Below are positions 1 to 10,640 of a stretch of 60,000 nt of DNA, piece after piece. The DNA comes from Bolinopsis microptera (lineage: Eukaryota > Ctenophora > Tentaculata > Lobata > Bolinopsidae). Position 1 is the first letter of the stretch, and each line of letters opens with the position of its first letter. Both the position numbers and the translations under genes were made by a program. The notes under the pieces are model-generated. The model was not told the origin of the DNA. It saw only the letters and a list, made by a program, of their open reading frames with translations, and ran no database searches. Where the stretch lies: contig NC_087081.1 in the NCBI RefSeq assembly GCF_026151205.1, positions 4,957,246 through 5,017,245 on the forward strand, in the 5' to 3' direction.

Positions 1-1123
1 CACTGCGAGCTTAATTTTTTCCATGCATATAGAAAAACTTTTTAATTTCAGTCAATTTCATATTATATTTCTATCATCTACAGAAAATGAAGAGTCACTA
101 TAATAATAGTCTAGACCTTCATCAATTCTGGAACTTCCATTCCTGGATAATATCATCAGAGATGAGCTTCATGTATTGCACACTTTCCTCATTGTGAGAT
201 TGTTCTGAGTTGTGCAAGTTTTTTTATAGTCTGCTCTGTGTCCGTAGATCGATCGACAAATATGTTTTGCAACCGAAGCTTGCCTTGATGAGTTTGTAAA
301 ATCTCAATTTTCTGTTGAGTTCTCGCTTTTTGTTCCATTGTTGAACAAAAAAAGTTTTCACTTTTAGCCTCGCTGATTTTTGAGGGATTGAAAGTTGATT
401 TGTTACATGTTACTGGTACATGTCACATTTGTTACATGTCAGCATTCGTGGCCAACTTCATGAGTGATAGGTGGACTTTCTTTAGGGTTTTTTTTTTCTG
501 TGTCTTGCGTTTCTGTACGTGTTATAGTCCGTTACTGTTTGAGAAAATTGTGCTCCAAACGGCAATTTCTAATCTCAAAAAAATTGGTTTGTTTCCTCAC
601 TAATTTAATCTTCATACTTCAACTGCAATGACCTTTCTTATCAATTTCCAGATTATTAGGCGGCGCTCAGTTTCATGGAATCTCTATTCGGTGGAATATA
701 TGTTTATGAACATTATACCCTGCCATGCCATGCAGGGGTTCCCAGGTAATTTCCAGATACCGCCACCGTAATTACCAGATTAGATAACGGACTTTATTAA
801 ATCTTCACAACTTGAACTACTTAAGCGTGCGTAACCAAAGTTAAATTCAGTTCAGTAGGACTCAACACAATATGTTGAACTTATTCCTTATCCTACTTGT
901 TCAACTTGATTAGGGGTGATATGATCTGACCCTTAATAATTGGGGTCCCCCTTAGTCGGTCTCTCGTCAGCTGCACTGCTCCGGTTATATTTGTTCTAAA
1001 AACATCACAACTCTGGCCCGGGCATTTAAGATTAAACAGCACCTTCAGATTAAACAATACGATATTTTTGGAACAAAATTTAGCTCATATCTCATAGTAC
1101 ATGATAATATCTTGTTACAACAC
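1..1123. other. No gene seen
   Basis: No coding region with splice sites or family motifs is visible on either strand. The only open frame (388-603, +) is low-complexity and unsupported. The last 200 bases lie downstream of the SGNH fragment on the minus strand and could be its 3' flank. Confidence 0.5.
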
Positions 1124-1660
1124 TCATTTGCAGTAAAACTCTTCAACTATACTAATAAATTGACGGCGTAGTGGCAATGGTCCTTGTCTAAAGCTGAGTG
1201 CTAGCAGTATGCAGTGTACCCAGCAGTCAGTCATTGCTGATTTCCCCGCGTGGTTCAGGTGTAAGCCGTCACGTGACAGGTGAGGAAGTCCGAAACATAT
1301 GTTCTCAAAGAGTTTGAAATTTGGAGTTCTGAGTGACAGTTTGAGAAGTAATTCATTGAGATAGTTAATGCGTCTGTTCATGTTGTTGTAAGGATCAGCG
1401 GACATGGAGAGGTTTGTGATGCAGTCAAAGAGGAATTGTGTTTTGTATTTTTGCACGAAATGTTTCAGGTGGTTGTGCAGTGTTATCGGGTTAGCTGCGG
1501 AGACTTTCATCATGTCATTTATGCCTGCTGATATCAAAACCACGTCAGCCTGTTCGATGGATTTGCTGTGCTCATGGAGATCACGCAAAAAGAAGAGGTT
1601 CTCTCTAAATGCGATAACAGGCTCACGGAATAAGGAACAGTCAAAGGACGCATTTTAGGT
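1124..1660 (-). pseudogene. SGNH/GDSL hydrolase C-terminal fragment
   Basis: The minus-strand frame is open from about 1660 to the stop at 1124. It reads SAGINDMMK, which matches SGNH block III (G-x-N-D), and ends with RDGLHLNHAGKSAM, which matches block V (D-G-x-H-L) carrying the catalytic Asp and His. The N-terminal block I with the nucleophilic Ser (GDS) is not in the open frame, so this is a partial gene or a 3' exon. SGNH domains of this kind occur in free-standing invertebrate esterases and in some CR1-like retrotransposon proteins; the repeat-rich setting makes the second origin possible. An in-frame stop lies just upstream of 1661. Confidence 0.6.
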
Positions 1661-2349
1661 CTGTCCACTTTGAAATCGTTTTTTACCCTTTTTTACAATA
1701 TTCCACTTTCTAGAATAACAAAATAGAGAATGAACATGTCTCTGAATCGTTGTTTGTCCTGCTTTGATGCTTTTGCAGTCAGTGCAGTTCTTGAAAGGTA
1801 GGAAATTTACCGAATAATGCTGTTCAATACAATGTTTATTTTAACATTTATAATTCTTTACACTATAAGTTTAATATTTTGCTTTATACTGGGGATCTGC
1901 GCATTTCAAATGTTCATTTTTCGTCAGTTAGGTACTTAAACTCAATGATAGATTGATGTGATCTCATTCCAGCCCACTGATCTGTCACCTATCATAGTTT
2001 TCCAAATAAAGAAATAAGTCTAGTAACAAACAATTGACTCCGACTTCAATAACTGAAATCTATAATAATAACGGTTGCCTGCAGACCGACTTAACTCCCG
2101 GCAATTAAACCATTTAAATACCGACCAATAACGTTTCCTCAATGATTTTTTGTGAAACTTTATTTCAAGACATCTGTTTGTTGACGAACAAACCTAGGCC
2201 CGTGACCGAACTAATGACCGTCCTCCAATGCAAAATAATACTGAGAATAAAATCGGTCGCTTGCTTTTTCCACATTCATTTACATTGGGATACTATATTT
2301 TGAATTTTGATGCGATAAAAACATACTACCCAGAAATCTTCCTTTGCAG
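1661..2349. other. No gene seen; diverged duplicated segment
   Basis: No coding signal. The segment around 2218-2275 (CCGTCC..AATGCAAAATAATAC..GTCGCTTGCTTTTTCC) is a diverged copy of 2741-2800, so part of this stretch belongs to the same repeat as the inverted repeat at 2604-2880. Confidence 0.4.
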
Positions 2350-2468
2350 ATTGTGAACGCAGAAAGTGTAAAGTGCGCGAATCGAACAAGAGCAATGTAA
2401 TATGGATCGTATGTTTGTGACGCATATAAAGATTGTGATGATAACTCCAGACGAAGAAAATTGCACAG
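2350..2468 (+). pseudogene. Decayed LDL-receptor class A exon
   Basis: Preceded by TTTGCAG and followed by CACAG|GTTGAG, the same junction used by the other LDLa exons here. The sequence still reads as pieces of an LDLa repeat (TGT GAA CGC..., then GAT TGT GAT GAT AAC and GAA GAA AAT TGC) but single-base indels break the frame and some Cys codons are lost. LDLa modules bind Ca2+ through the DCxDxSDE box in extracellular proteins. Read as a relic exon of the gene whose last exon is at 10388-10518. Confidence 0.55.
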
Positions 2469-2603
2469 GTTGAGTATTGATTAACTTACTTTAAATTTAC
2501 CCTAAAACCGAGATTTTGAAATAACATCTCACAGCTATTATAGCTTCCACCATTTTCAATAATACAAAAACAATGTGAATGAAACGCAATCATATAGCTA
2601 ACT

Positions 2604-2880
2604 ACGTTGACCGACATAAAACGTCCCTACATATAATGAATATAAGTATTCGACTAAAACCCATAACCAATATCATGGTAGGAGTGGACCGCTGCCAGTG
2701 TCTCTCTTTCTTAAACAAACGGAAATGAAGAATTTGAATAACCGTCCGCAAATGCAAAATGATACCGCGAATGAAATCCGTCGCTCGCTTTTCCCAAATT
2801 AATATCATTTCCTTTTTGTTAGAGAAAGAGAGACACTGCAGCATCCACTCTACCCATGAGTATGGGTTTGTCGGTCAATA
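2604..2880. repeat. Imperfect inverted repeat (foldback)
   Basis: Left end TTGACCGACA and right end TGTCGGTCAA are complementary. The arms also pair through CAGTGTCTCTCTTTCT (left, near 2696) and AGAAAGAGAGACACTG (right, near 2823). The loop contains the segment duplicated at 2218-2275. Probably a small foldback MITE; no clear target duplication was found. Confidence 0.55.
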
Positions 2881-4619
2881 CATCTCTTTTGCTATTATGT
2901 CAAGGTACTTTAACTAAGTCAAATGAAACTCATTAACTTAATTAATAAGGAGATTATGTTCAACAATTTCGGAATTTGATTTAAAACATTTCCTGTGTTT
3001 AGGTAAGCATAATCGGTTTGGATCAACTGACTGAATATGCCACTTTATACTCATTCAAGTTTGGCATATAAATTCAATCAAAAATCGTTTCAGGCAGGTT
3101 ATTTTTTTAAGTTCAAACAATTCTAATTCAATGTCAAAGATGACAGGAATAAAAAATAGTATGTGGAGGTCTTGAAGAAATTGCGCAAATTAGGCTCAAA
3201 TTTTTTACTCCTCGCTCTCCTCAATACTGTATATTATGTAGCGGTGGTACTAATAGTGTTTGGTAATTAGGTTACCTCGACATATATTTTTTGTTTGTGT
3301 TCAGGAGCAGGCTGCCCACATAGGTCAGGGAGATCCGAACGTTAGGCGGTACTAGGTTGTGTACACATTCACTCCCAATAACGGATTAGAATCACGTTGC
3401 TGGATAACACTATCAGTATCATATCAACCTGTAAAGTGAATATTTCGATCTGTATAACCATTTGACAGTCCCCAATACTTTAAAAAACTGTCTTTTCAGC
3501 GGTTAAGTACAAATTACTTACTCTATATGAATCACAAGTGGCAAGAAGTAGAGACCCTCAGTCTGTTTACATCAAGATCAAAGGAGAGACAGCTTACCAT
3601 CGGTGTGATGCAAACTTCATGTAATCAACCAAGATGTTGTGTGTGTTTTTGAGAGTGAATATTGACATCGGGGGGGGAAAAAAAATTACAGACCGTGTAT
3701 TTCTGATGACTGGATGAAGAGAATGGAGCTTGAACTAAAAAAGGTAGTAGTTCCTACTACTTGCAAATATAATAGCTGGGATTTGAGTATCACTTTAGCA
3801 ATCTTTTGCTCAAGTGCACTACTTTATCTGCAAAAAATGCCACAATGTCCTTTCTCGGCTTCAAGCTAACTTATCATGGTTTGCTAGATTTAAACTGAAA
3901 TCAACATGTGCGTGCAAATAGACGGTATAGAGACACACACTATATTTCCTCAAGGCTGGATGCCAACTATATAGGTCCTGGACGATGGTGAAACCAAAAA
4001 GTTCTGTAAAGTTTTGGTAAGACTAAACCCCTTTCGTAACCTCAAACGTCTTTTTATTTCTACATTTTTGATAAAATCCATGTAACATAATGATATGATC
4101 ACCTGATTCCAATATACAACTTCATCATAGAATATACTTCTTTGCTCATAACCGAGTTGTGGATGTTCAATAATAAAATTGGGAGGTTTTTCGAGCCAGT
4201 TGACCTTTTTGTGCTACAGCAGGCCATTCTGTGTGTTTTAAATTCATTAAAGTCCGTTTCCTTTGAGATTTGAGCTAGGGTTCGGAGGTCAAGGCATCTA
4301 TAAAAGCAATCTTTGAGCCTCAACCAGAGTATCCTCTTCTGTTCTCGTTAATAGAAAGTCGCTATTTTGGGAGTTGGTTACTCTTGTAAGGAGACCTCCC
4401 AGACGTTCGTTACAAGAGCTGTATATTCTGTTTGCAAAGTTTCCTTTCCTTCTTAAATGCGAATACAAAGTTCGAAACTTCTTGTGAACGTATATTATGC
4501 CTTCATTTTAGGTCCGGGAATCCTGGTATGGAATCATCAGAGAAATAATACATTTAACTATGTATATCCAATAGTTCATAATTTTACAAGTTTTTTGGTG
4601 TAGTTTGGAATGAGTCTTT
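2881..4619. other. No confident gene
   Basis: No family is recognised. A short open segment near 3553-3630 (+), reading DPQSVYIKIKGETAYHRCD before a stop, looks protein-like but lacks a convincing gene context. On the minus strand 4099-4480 reads as a broken, protein-like stretch that could be the 3' part of the LINE relic at 5200-5990; no diagnostic motif was found. Confidence 0.35.
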
Positions 4620-5075
4620 TGGTGTGTTTTTGGATTAATTTATCAAAGTTTGAAAATTTACACTCCGCAAGCGTTTTGCCACATTTTGCGACGCGCACTA
4701 CAATAAAAAGCATTAGTCGGTTATCATGGCACCCCCTTCATCATAAATTTCTAACAGCCTACTCTCAATGAATACGTTTGTTCTAGCCATATTTTTCACA
4801 CAAATATAAATATAATTAGTATCAACTTCATTGGCCTGAAGAGTAATAGATGTCACAGTTTAAAACGCGCATTGGTATGGCACGTGACCACGAAGTCATA
4901 ATTATAATTTTCTTAATTGATCCTTACACATGAAAAAAAATAAAATTAAAAAAATTATAAAAAAATAATTTTAAAAAAAAAAAAAATAAAACATACTATT
5001 GTGGTCCAATTAATGGGTAGGTCTCCAAACTCATACAGAAAACCGTCTTTTTGCCCGTAAGAGCCTCTAATAATA
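4620..5075 (-). repeat. Dispersed repeat R1, copy 1
   Basis: Read on the minus strand this matches 39140-39665: the segment with GAGGCTCTTACGGGCAAAAA and GAGTTTGGAGACCTA, then a CACGTG..ACCAATGCG segment, then CGCTTGCGGAGTG near 4660. The family also occurs at 33795-34000 and 59395-59515. No RT, transposase or terminal repeats are visible, so the class is unknown. A poly-A/T rich insertion around 4930-4990 interrupts this copy. Confidence 0.6.
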
Positions 5076-5199
5076 TCACTTCCGAAGGTTATAGAAGAAA
5101 GTATTGAATGGCAGTATCCAGCACGTTTCTTGCAAGGACACAGATAAAGGCTTTGCACTTTTGTGGGTGCCAGGAACTCATTCAGTTTCTCACAGAACA

Positions 5200-5990
5200 A
5201 TCATCAATCTATTGATGTTATTTTTTGGATTATGAGGGGTCAGGAAACCAAAAATCCTCCTCCAGATTTTATGTCATCTTGTATTAAAGGCAATATTAGT
5301 GCCTTCAGAGAACATATCATTTATAAATATTACCAAAATAGGGGCCAAGTATAGACTGGTGGAGAGGAAGACTTTTGCCCTCCTACACAACTTGTACTGT
5401 CGCCCCTCAAGATAGAACTTGATGAATTTATCCATTTAGTCCATCGACATTAAAAAATGTTCTTAATTTACTTAAATAAGGTCATGGCAAAAATCCGCTA
5501 CAAAAGCTTTCGCAAAATCAAAATATATTATATCAATCCTGGACCGTGTTCAGTGAAGTGCAAGATTGTCCGTGAAGGTAACATTTGGTGGTGCAGGAAC
5601 TTCATTAACAAAAACCGTTTCTCGGCATTCTAACAGATCACAACAGGCTGGAGTATAAGCAGTTTTTAACACACCTTTCCAAGACTTTCATTACAAGATA
5701 AGTTAACGAGATAGGCCTGTATTTCTCGCCATTTTTGTGTACTGGTACTACAAGTCCAGCTTCCAATCAGGGGGTATACAACCGGTCGAGAATGACAAGT
5801 TAATAAAACACTAAGTGTATATGCAAGGCTTTGGGCACAGGTTTTTGAGAACTTTCCCATGAACCCATCAGGGCCAGGGCCTTGTAGATTTAACTTTAAA
5901 GAATCAACAGAACATCTCTCTTCTAAACACAAGACTTTGAGAAAAAAAATCAACACGAAAATCCATGTCAATCCATAATCGCGCTCTTGA
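5200..5990 (-). pseudogene. Decayed LINE reverse transcriptase
   Basis: Minus-strand translation in shifting frames recovers the order of a jockey/CR1-type RT. First comes GPGPDGFMGKFSKTCAQSLA, matching the family pattern GPDG(I)..FLK.CA..LA. A NYRPISLT-like region follows, then FDFAKAF (catalytic motif A region), GRQYK, and LAPILVIFINDM (the PLLFLIYINDL region). Stops and frameshifts are frequent, so it is an old dead copy. Its family differs from the LINE at 37384-38870. Confidence 0.65.
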
Positions 5991-6266
5991 GAAAACTGCT
6001 CATAAAAATAATCGTTAAAAAGGCAGCTTGATCAAATGATTGTTCATTGAAAGTGATTATGATATTGACAGTTTTCAGGGATTCTGTTGAACTTTGATTT
6101 TAGATTTAATGTAGGTCTAGAATTTCTTGAGAAGTGAGCAACATCAGAGTCATCTCAACACAGAGTCTCATTATTCGTGCACCAAAATTCTTAAATTTTG
6201 TGCGAAGTGTGCAAAAATATCGGGTATTCAGATTTCTGTATATATGTATGTTTTCTGAATTCACAG
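5991..6266. other. No gene seen (intron-like)
   Basis: AT-rich sequence ending in a plausible 3' splice site (TTCTGAATTCACAG) for the TSP1-like exon that follows. Nothing else recognised. Confidence 0.4.
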
Positions 6267-6452
6267 AACAAGGATATGTTAACAGATGACGGTGATGGAG
6301 TAATTTGGGAGAGTGGGTCATCTGTTTCTGCTGAATGTGAGGAGGTCTCAAAGCAGAGTAAGAACCTTACAAACCCAAGTCCAGCGAACGGAGGACAAAA
6401 ATGCGAGGGGGAAGATGAAGGAGTCGAGACTTGCAACACTGAGCCTGCCCAG
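6267..6452 (+). pseudogene. Thrombospondin type 1 exon, degenerate
   Basis: After TTCACAG the frame reads through a weakened WSxW region to NPSPANGGQKCEGEDEGVET and CNTEPAQ, then |GTGAGA. The C-terminal half is a clear TSP1 repeat (NPxPxNGGxxCxGxxxExxxCNxxxC). The last Cys is gone because GAGCCTGCCCAG has lost one base relative to an expected CCC-TGC-CCA-G ending, and the WSxWS tryptophans are mostly lost. TSP1 repeats are extracellular adhesion modules often combined with LDLa repeats, which fits the flanking LDLa relics on the same strand. Confidence 0.65.
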
Positions 6453-7768
6453 GTGAGAATAATTGTTATGCATCTAGCCAAATTTTCACGGTACCTCGAG
6501 TATTTGGTAGAATATTGGGTGCCCTAAACTAGTTATGACGACCTATAATTTGTAGTATTACATAATTACTAGTGTAACCCAGGCCTAGGGCCGGAACTTC
6601 ACTTTTACAGTTGAAATACAAAAGATAATCCCGCTTATTCGAAAACATCCCAATACACTGTCCGCCTTAAAACGGTACAAATAATTAAATCGCTCAGTCT
6701 AAGCATACTTTATTTCAATTCTGAGGGCGGCCTCACGTATCTAATAAAATACTGATAATGCAATCTGCAGTCAACTTCCAATTAACTATTATAATAACTC
6801 TGTTAATGGGGGAAGAAGTGAGAGATATAGAGAGGAAAGAGACGTAGACACTATTTAGGTCCACAAAATCATCAATGAAACCACTTACTACTGGCCGATT
6901 ATAAAAAACTTAGCTCTTGGGCTTTCGTCAGAGTTTTTTGGCACTAACCCAGCTTTCTTAGATTAAGCTGTTTCGTAAAATACCCTCACACATACAGGTA
7001 CAGCGGATTTATTGAATACAAATATAAAAATTTCATATCAAAGGTGTTTCAAAACTCTGACCAAACTTTGAATGGCTCTCAGAATCTATAAACTTATCAA
7101 CGAATTACACAAACAGTCGATTGTTGAAATGAATTATTGCATTCGAAACAAATGTCAAAAATGACCCGAATCTTTCGAAACTTTTTCAACCAAGCCTCAT
7201 TCATGCATAAAATCTCGGAGCATATCGCCTATTGCTGGTTTATCATATATCATGGTTTAGACCTTAAGCCTTCTTTCTAATGTTATTAGTCGCTCTTCTT
7301 CCTGTTTTGGGACTGGGTATGAATAACCACGATTTAAAAAATAGGTCACGAAAATAGATCAGTCTGATCCGATCGGGACTGAAAGGAAGCCAGCGAAGCC
7401 GCTTTCTTTTAGATCAGTCTATCCAAAAATCTCCTTCAGTCGAGCTAAACTTTCATGAAAAGTAGTGAGGCGGGGGGGGGGCGTCTTGTTGGAAAATACA
7501 AGAATGAAGCCATTTTTCTTTCTTATTAGGACTGGGATAAACTTTCCACACAACATAGCGATGTTATTTGACATCCTATCGTTCTGCCTTCTCATCTCAT
7601 TCTGGACAAAATGGGTTTTCGGAGACCCCAAGATAACATCCAAACAGACACCTTTTCATTGTGTCTTTGGACCTTCCATAGTTGCATAGGGCTGCTGAAC
7701 TGACGGATCGGGCATTTCAACTATCATAAACAGAACCCACCGATAGTTTGTGAGTATGAAAATTCCAG
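6453..7768. other. Intron-like stretch with a dispersed repeat
   Basis: No coding signal on either strand. The segment 6870-6960 (minus strand) matches 19362-19440: both contain ACTCTGACGAA and a GTAAGTGGTTT end. It is thus part of a dispersed repeat of unknown type. The open frames at 7419-7689 on both strands overlap a G-run and look spurious. Confidence 0.4.
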
Positions 7769-7873
7769 AAGGAAAATTTGGTTGCTCAGTATGGGTCAGC
7801 TATGTTAGATATGTTTATTTATGTAATGGGTCAGTCGAATTGTAAAGATGGGTCAGATAAAGAAACTGCCCAG
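7769..7873 (+). pseudogene. Decayed LDLa exon
   Basis: The 3' part reads GAATTGTAAAGATGGGTCAG followed by ATAAAGAAACTGCCCAG, equivalent to an LDLa C-terminus (D-C-K-D-G-S-D-K-E-T-A). The downstream TTGAGTAATC matches the intron start of the two copies that follow, but one G of the GGTTGAG junction is lost, so the donor is dead. The 5' Cys pattern is no longer recognisable. Confidence 0.45.
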
Positions 7874-8709
7874 TTGAGTAATCTATAAACTTAATTTACC
7901 AATTTAAAACATAATATGTCCAACACTACCATTTAGTGGGTCCTCCAGCCACGCCCATATTTTTCACCAATTTTTAACAGATAAAATTCTTTACATCGAA
8001 AATTAAGTCATAACGGAGTAATAGAAGGTAGTTCTAAATGTATGTTAGTCAATATAAGCATTAGGTAAAGGTAACTTTGGTCAAAGTTTTAAGTCTCTAT
8101 GAATGTTGGAAAATTCCTGCATGTAGTTTGCGGTTGAGCTGAAGCGCGTATTCACTGCGGCAAAAACCGAGTTGGACACTTTCAGACTCCCAAAACACAC
8201 GTGACTTTCATCCCTAAATCGCAGTTAAATTAATGAATCATCATGCTCCACACAAACATTTTACACCAATATGAGAATATATAAAAAAAGGTCTTCCTGG
8301 ATTCCACATTGAACTTTAATCAGATTATGGAACTTTCAGAAGCCATAAACTCAGTCTTTCATTCCTAAAGTCGACAATGATACGAATTATGCCGTTCCAA
8401 CTACGTAGCTGAACTTGTAGAAATTCCCTAATTTGCAACATTACTGGACATTTTGCTTAGGTTTGCACCAAATCGAACGTCTTCCAGTTTAAGTAATCGA
8501 AAACATTCAACATGCGTTTTCATAGAGTGGTGTGAGAGTGCTGACGATCTCCCTTTGCTAAATTTAACTTTCATTATTCCCATCAATTATACCAACTGAT
8601 AGGGGTGTGACTTCCTGACCAAATAGAAGCCCTCCATAATTCACGAAAGTCTATGAGCTGTAATTGTGAAATAGCATCCATCATCAATATAAATCCAACT
8701 ACTCTCCAG

Positions 8710-8832
8710 AGCCAGAGAAAGTTGTGTCCAACAGGATTTGCTTGTGCTGGGACGTCAGCAATGTATCAACGCTTGGAAGGTATGGGATGGTGACGTCATT
8801 GTGCTATGGATTCAGACAATGCAACTGCGCAG
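8710..8832 (+). pseudogene. Decayed LDLa exon
   Basis: Flanked by CTCTCCAG and GCGCAG|GTTGAG. It contains CAATGTATCAACGCTTGGAA and GATGGTGACGTC, the C-x-x-x-x-x-V-x-D-G-D core of an LDLa repeat, then a DxSDE-like end. Several single-base losses put the parts in different frames. Same phase-1 exon type as 10388-10518. Confidence 0.5.
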
Positions 8833-9245
8833 GTTGAGATATATAAACTTAGTTACCAATTTCAAATATATGTAACCGAATGATACGGATAAATTTCCGT
8901 CCAAATTTTGGGATGTAACTGTACCTTCGAAAAATTGCAATATCTGGTAATATTCTACCTTCAATATGTTTACTAACGTACGTCTTCCTCTTAACTACAC
9001 CAACATCGAAACGTCTTCAGTTATAGTGAAAAAAATATTCAACATGCGTTTTCATAGATGTGGTGTGAGAGTGGCTGACTTATCTCCCTTGCTACATTTA
9101 CCTTTTCATTATTCCCTCATTATACCAAACCTGTAGGGGTGTTACTTCCCTGACCAAATAGAAGCCCTCATATTTCACGAAATCATTATTCCTGTAATTA
9201 TGATATAGCATCCAATAATCAAATAATAAATCAACCACTCTTCAG

Positions 9246-9377
9246 AGAGAGTGTGTGATGCGGAACAACCATGTATCGAAGGGGAAGTGCGCGGACAGAT
9301 GCAATGTATCCGCGCTAGAGATGTAGTGAAGCCATACGAAAATTGTAATGATGGTTCAGACGAAAGAAACAGCGCAG
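9246..9377 (+). pseudogene. Decayed LDLa exon
   Basis: Starts after TTCAG and ends GCGCAG|GTTGAG. In one frame it reads QCIRARDVVKPYENCNDGSD then ERNSAG, the C-terminal two thirds of an LDLa repeat with DGSDE intact. The fourth Cys is missing and the sixth is Ser; an indel near 9290 breaks the N-terminal part (KCAD). Confidence 0.55.
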
Positions 9378-9500
9378 GTTGAGTATCTACAACTTATTTT
9401 ACGATTTGAAACATATTAACCCAATAATAAGACAAACTTTTCGTCCAGATATTGGGTCGTAGACAGTACCTTCGAGAAAATTGCAATTATCGGGAAAATA

Positions 9501-9650
9501 CAGGGTGGCCCTAAAGTAACTGCCACTCGCAACCCTTTAAATAACTCACGAAATTCTTCTTAATGAAATGGCCTTGCATGCAATTTTAAGAAATTATAAA
9601 TAGTGGGTCAAACTTAAATTTCCTGAAAGTTTTCGTCAAATTTAATTAAT
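9501..9650 (+). repeat. Mariner-like terminus
   Basis: TA then CAGGGTGGCCCTAAAGTAAC resembles the terminal repeats common in mariner-like elements (CAGGGTGKCCCAAAAGT). Only one end is seen; the partner end was not located, so this is a relic. Confidence 0.35.
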
Positions 9651-10093
9651 TAACAGTGGTGTATCACGCGCACATTTCTCTTTTCGCCTTTTGTCACCAT
9701 AAAGTTCAACGCTTTAAGCTAGGAACTTAAAATTTGTCCTATAAAGCAGTCATATAAGCAGTCCTCCAACCCAGAGAGAGCCCCATAGAAACCCCTATGA
9801 ATTTAAACCAGTACGCTAGTGACTAGTTTTTACAACCAACATGCCAAGTTCAAGGTTGAGAAGCCTTCCAAAATGCAGAGAATTAATACTTATACTAAAG
9901 AGAAAAAATCTTCCTTGCGTATGAGATGAATCAATCGAAGTAAAAACTTTCCTGGTCAAAACATCCTCAAACTGATGATTGGCGCCGGGCGTTGCTCACG
10001 CTTACGTTTTCGAACCTGTATTGAGAAGGTTTTGAAAATTAAGTTGAAGCGACGCTAGGGGTTTGTGATATCAAAATCAGGACGAAGTACTCG

Positions 10094-10175
10094 TCGGCCT
10101 AGGGTGTGTAGTGGTTACTGGTTACAACCAATCGCCCCCCATGCTAAGGGTCCCGTTCAAATCCCCCCCCCGGAC
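10094..10175 (+). repeat. tRNA-derived SINE-like fragment
   Basis: TGTGTAGTGGTTAC resembles a tRNA box A region, and about 45 bases on GGTCCCGTTCAAATCCCCCC resembles a T-arm/box B (GGTTCRANYCC). The acceptor stem is not preserved, so it is a SINE head or tRNA relic, not a functional tRNA. Confidence 0.45.
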
Positions 10176-10387
10176 TCAGCAAGTCGGCCAGTACACCAAG
10201 CTTGCTAATTATCACATGCCCTTCTCATGCGATATCTAATTTTCAAAAACTCGGCAGCCTCGTGTTTGAATATGTCGATATACCGGAAAACTTTCACTAA
10301 CTCGGCAACCTCGTGGGCAAAAAGTTTTTTAAACGTATGAAAGGCATGTGATGAATCGAAATGTATAATAATCAATTTATTCTCCAG

Positions 10388-10518
10388 AGCATAAGTGTGA
10401 ATACGGATATCAGAAGTGCGCGGACGGTAAGCAGTGTATCGATAAGCAATTTGTATGCGATGATGACGAGGATTGTGACGATTGGTCAGATGAATACAAT
10501 TGCCCGAATCGTGGATGA
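10388..10518 (+). CDS. LDL-receptor class A domain, terminal exon
   Basis: After the 3' splice site TTCTCCAG the exon (phase 1) reads a perfect LDLa repeat: C-EYGYQK-C-ADGKQ-C-IDKQFV-C-DDDED-C-DDWSDEYN-C, then PNRG and a TGA stop. Spacing of the six Cys is canonical, and the Ca2+-binding acidic box is present although the usual DGSDE is DDWSDE. The preceding relic exons end in phase 1 (GCGCA-G|GT), so the splice phase agrees. This is the 3' end of an extracellular or membrane LDLa/TSP1 protein running on the plus strand from at least 2.35 kb. Because the upstream exons here are broken, the gene may be dead or may use intact exons not recognised. Confidence 0.7.
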
Positions 10519-10640
10519 TGATTAATCACTCTACACTCGACTGTCACGTGACTTTTTCAACCCGTTCTCTAGCTGGTCCTGAACGACTATTCGAAACCCT
10601 TATAACCCTCTAGTCTGCTATAAACCTTTATGGGATTTAA

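Larger units (their letters stand above)
8440..9500 (+). repeat. Tandem duplication of an LDLa exon with its introns
   Basis: Two diverged units of about 530 bp: 8440-8950 and 8970-9500. Shared blocks include ATTCAACATGCGTTTTCATA, GACCAAATAGAAGCCCTC, the LDLa exon, the GTTGAG donor, and a shared downstream segment with GTACCTTCGA and AATTGCAAT. A third, more diverged unit ends near 7920. This is exon duplication by intronic tandem copying, followed by decay. Confidence 0.6.
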
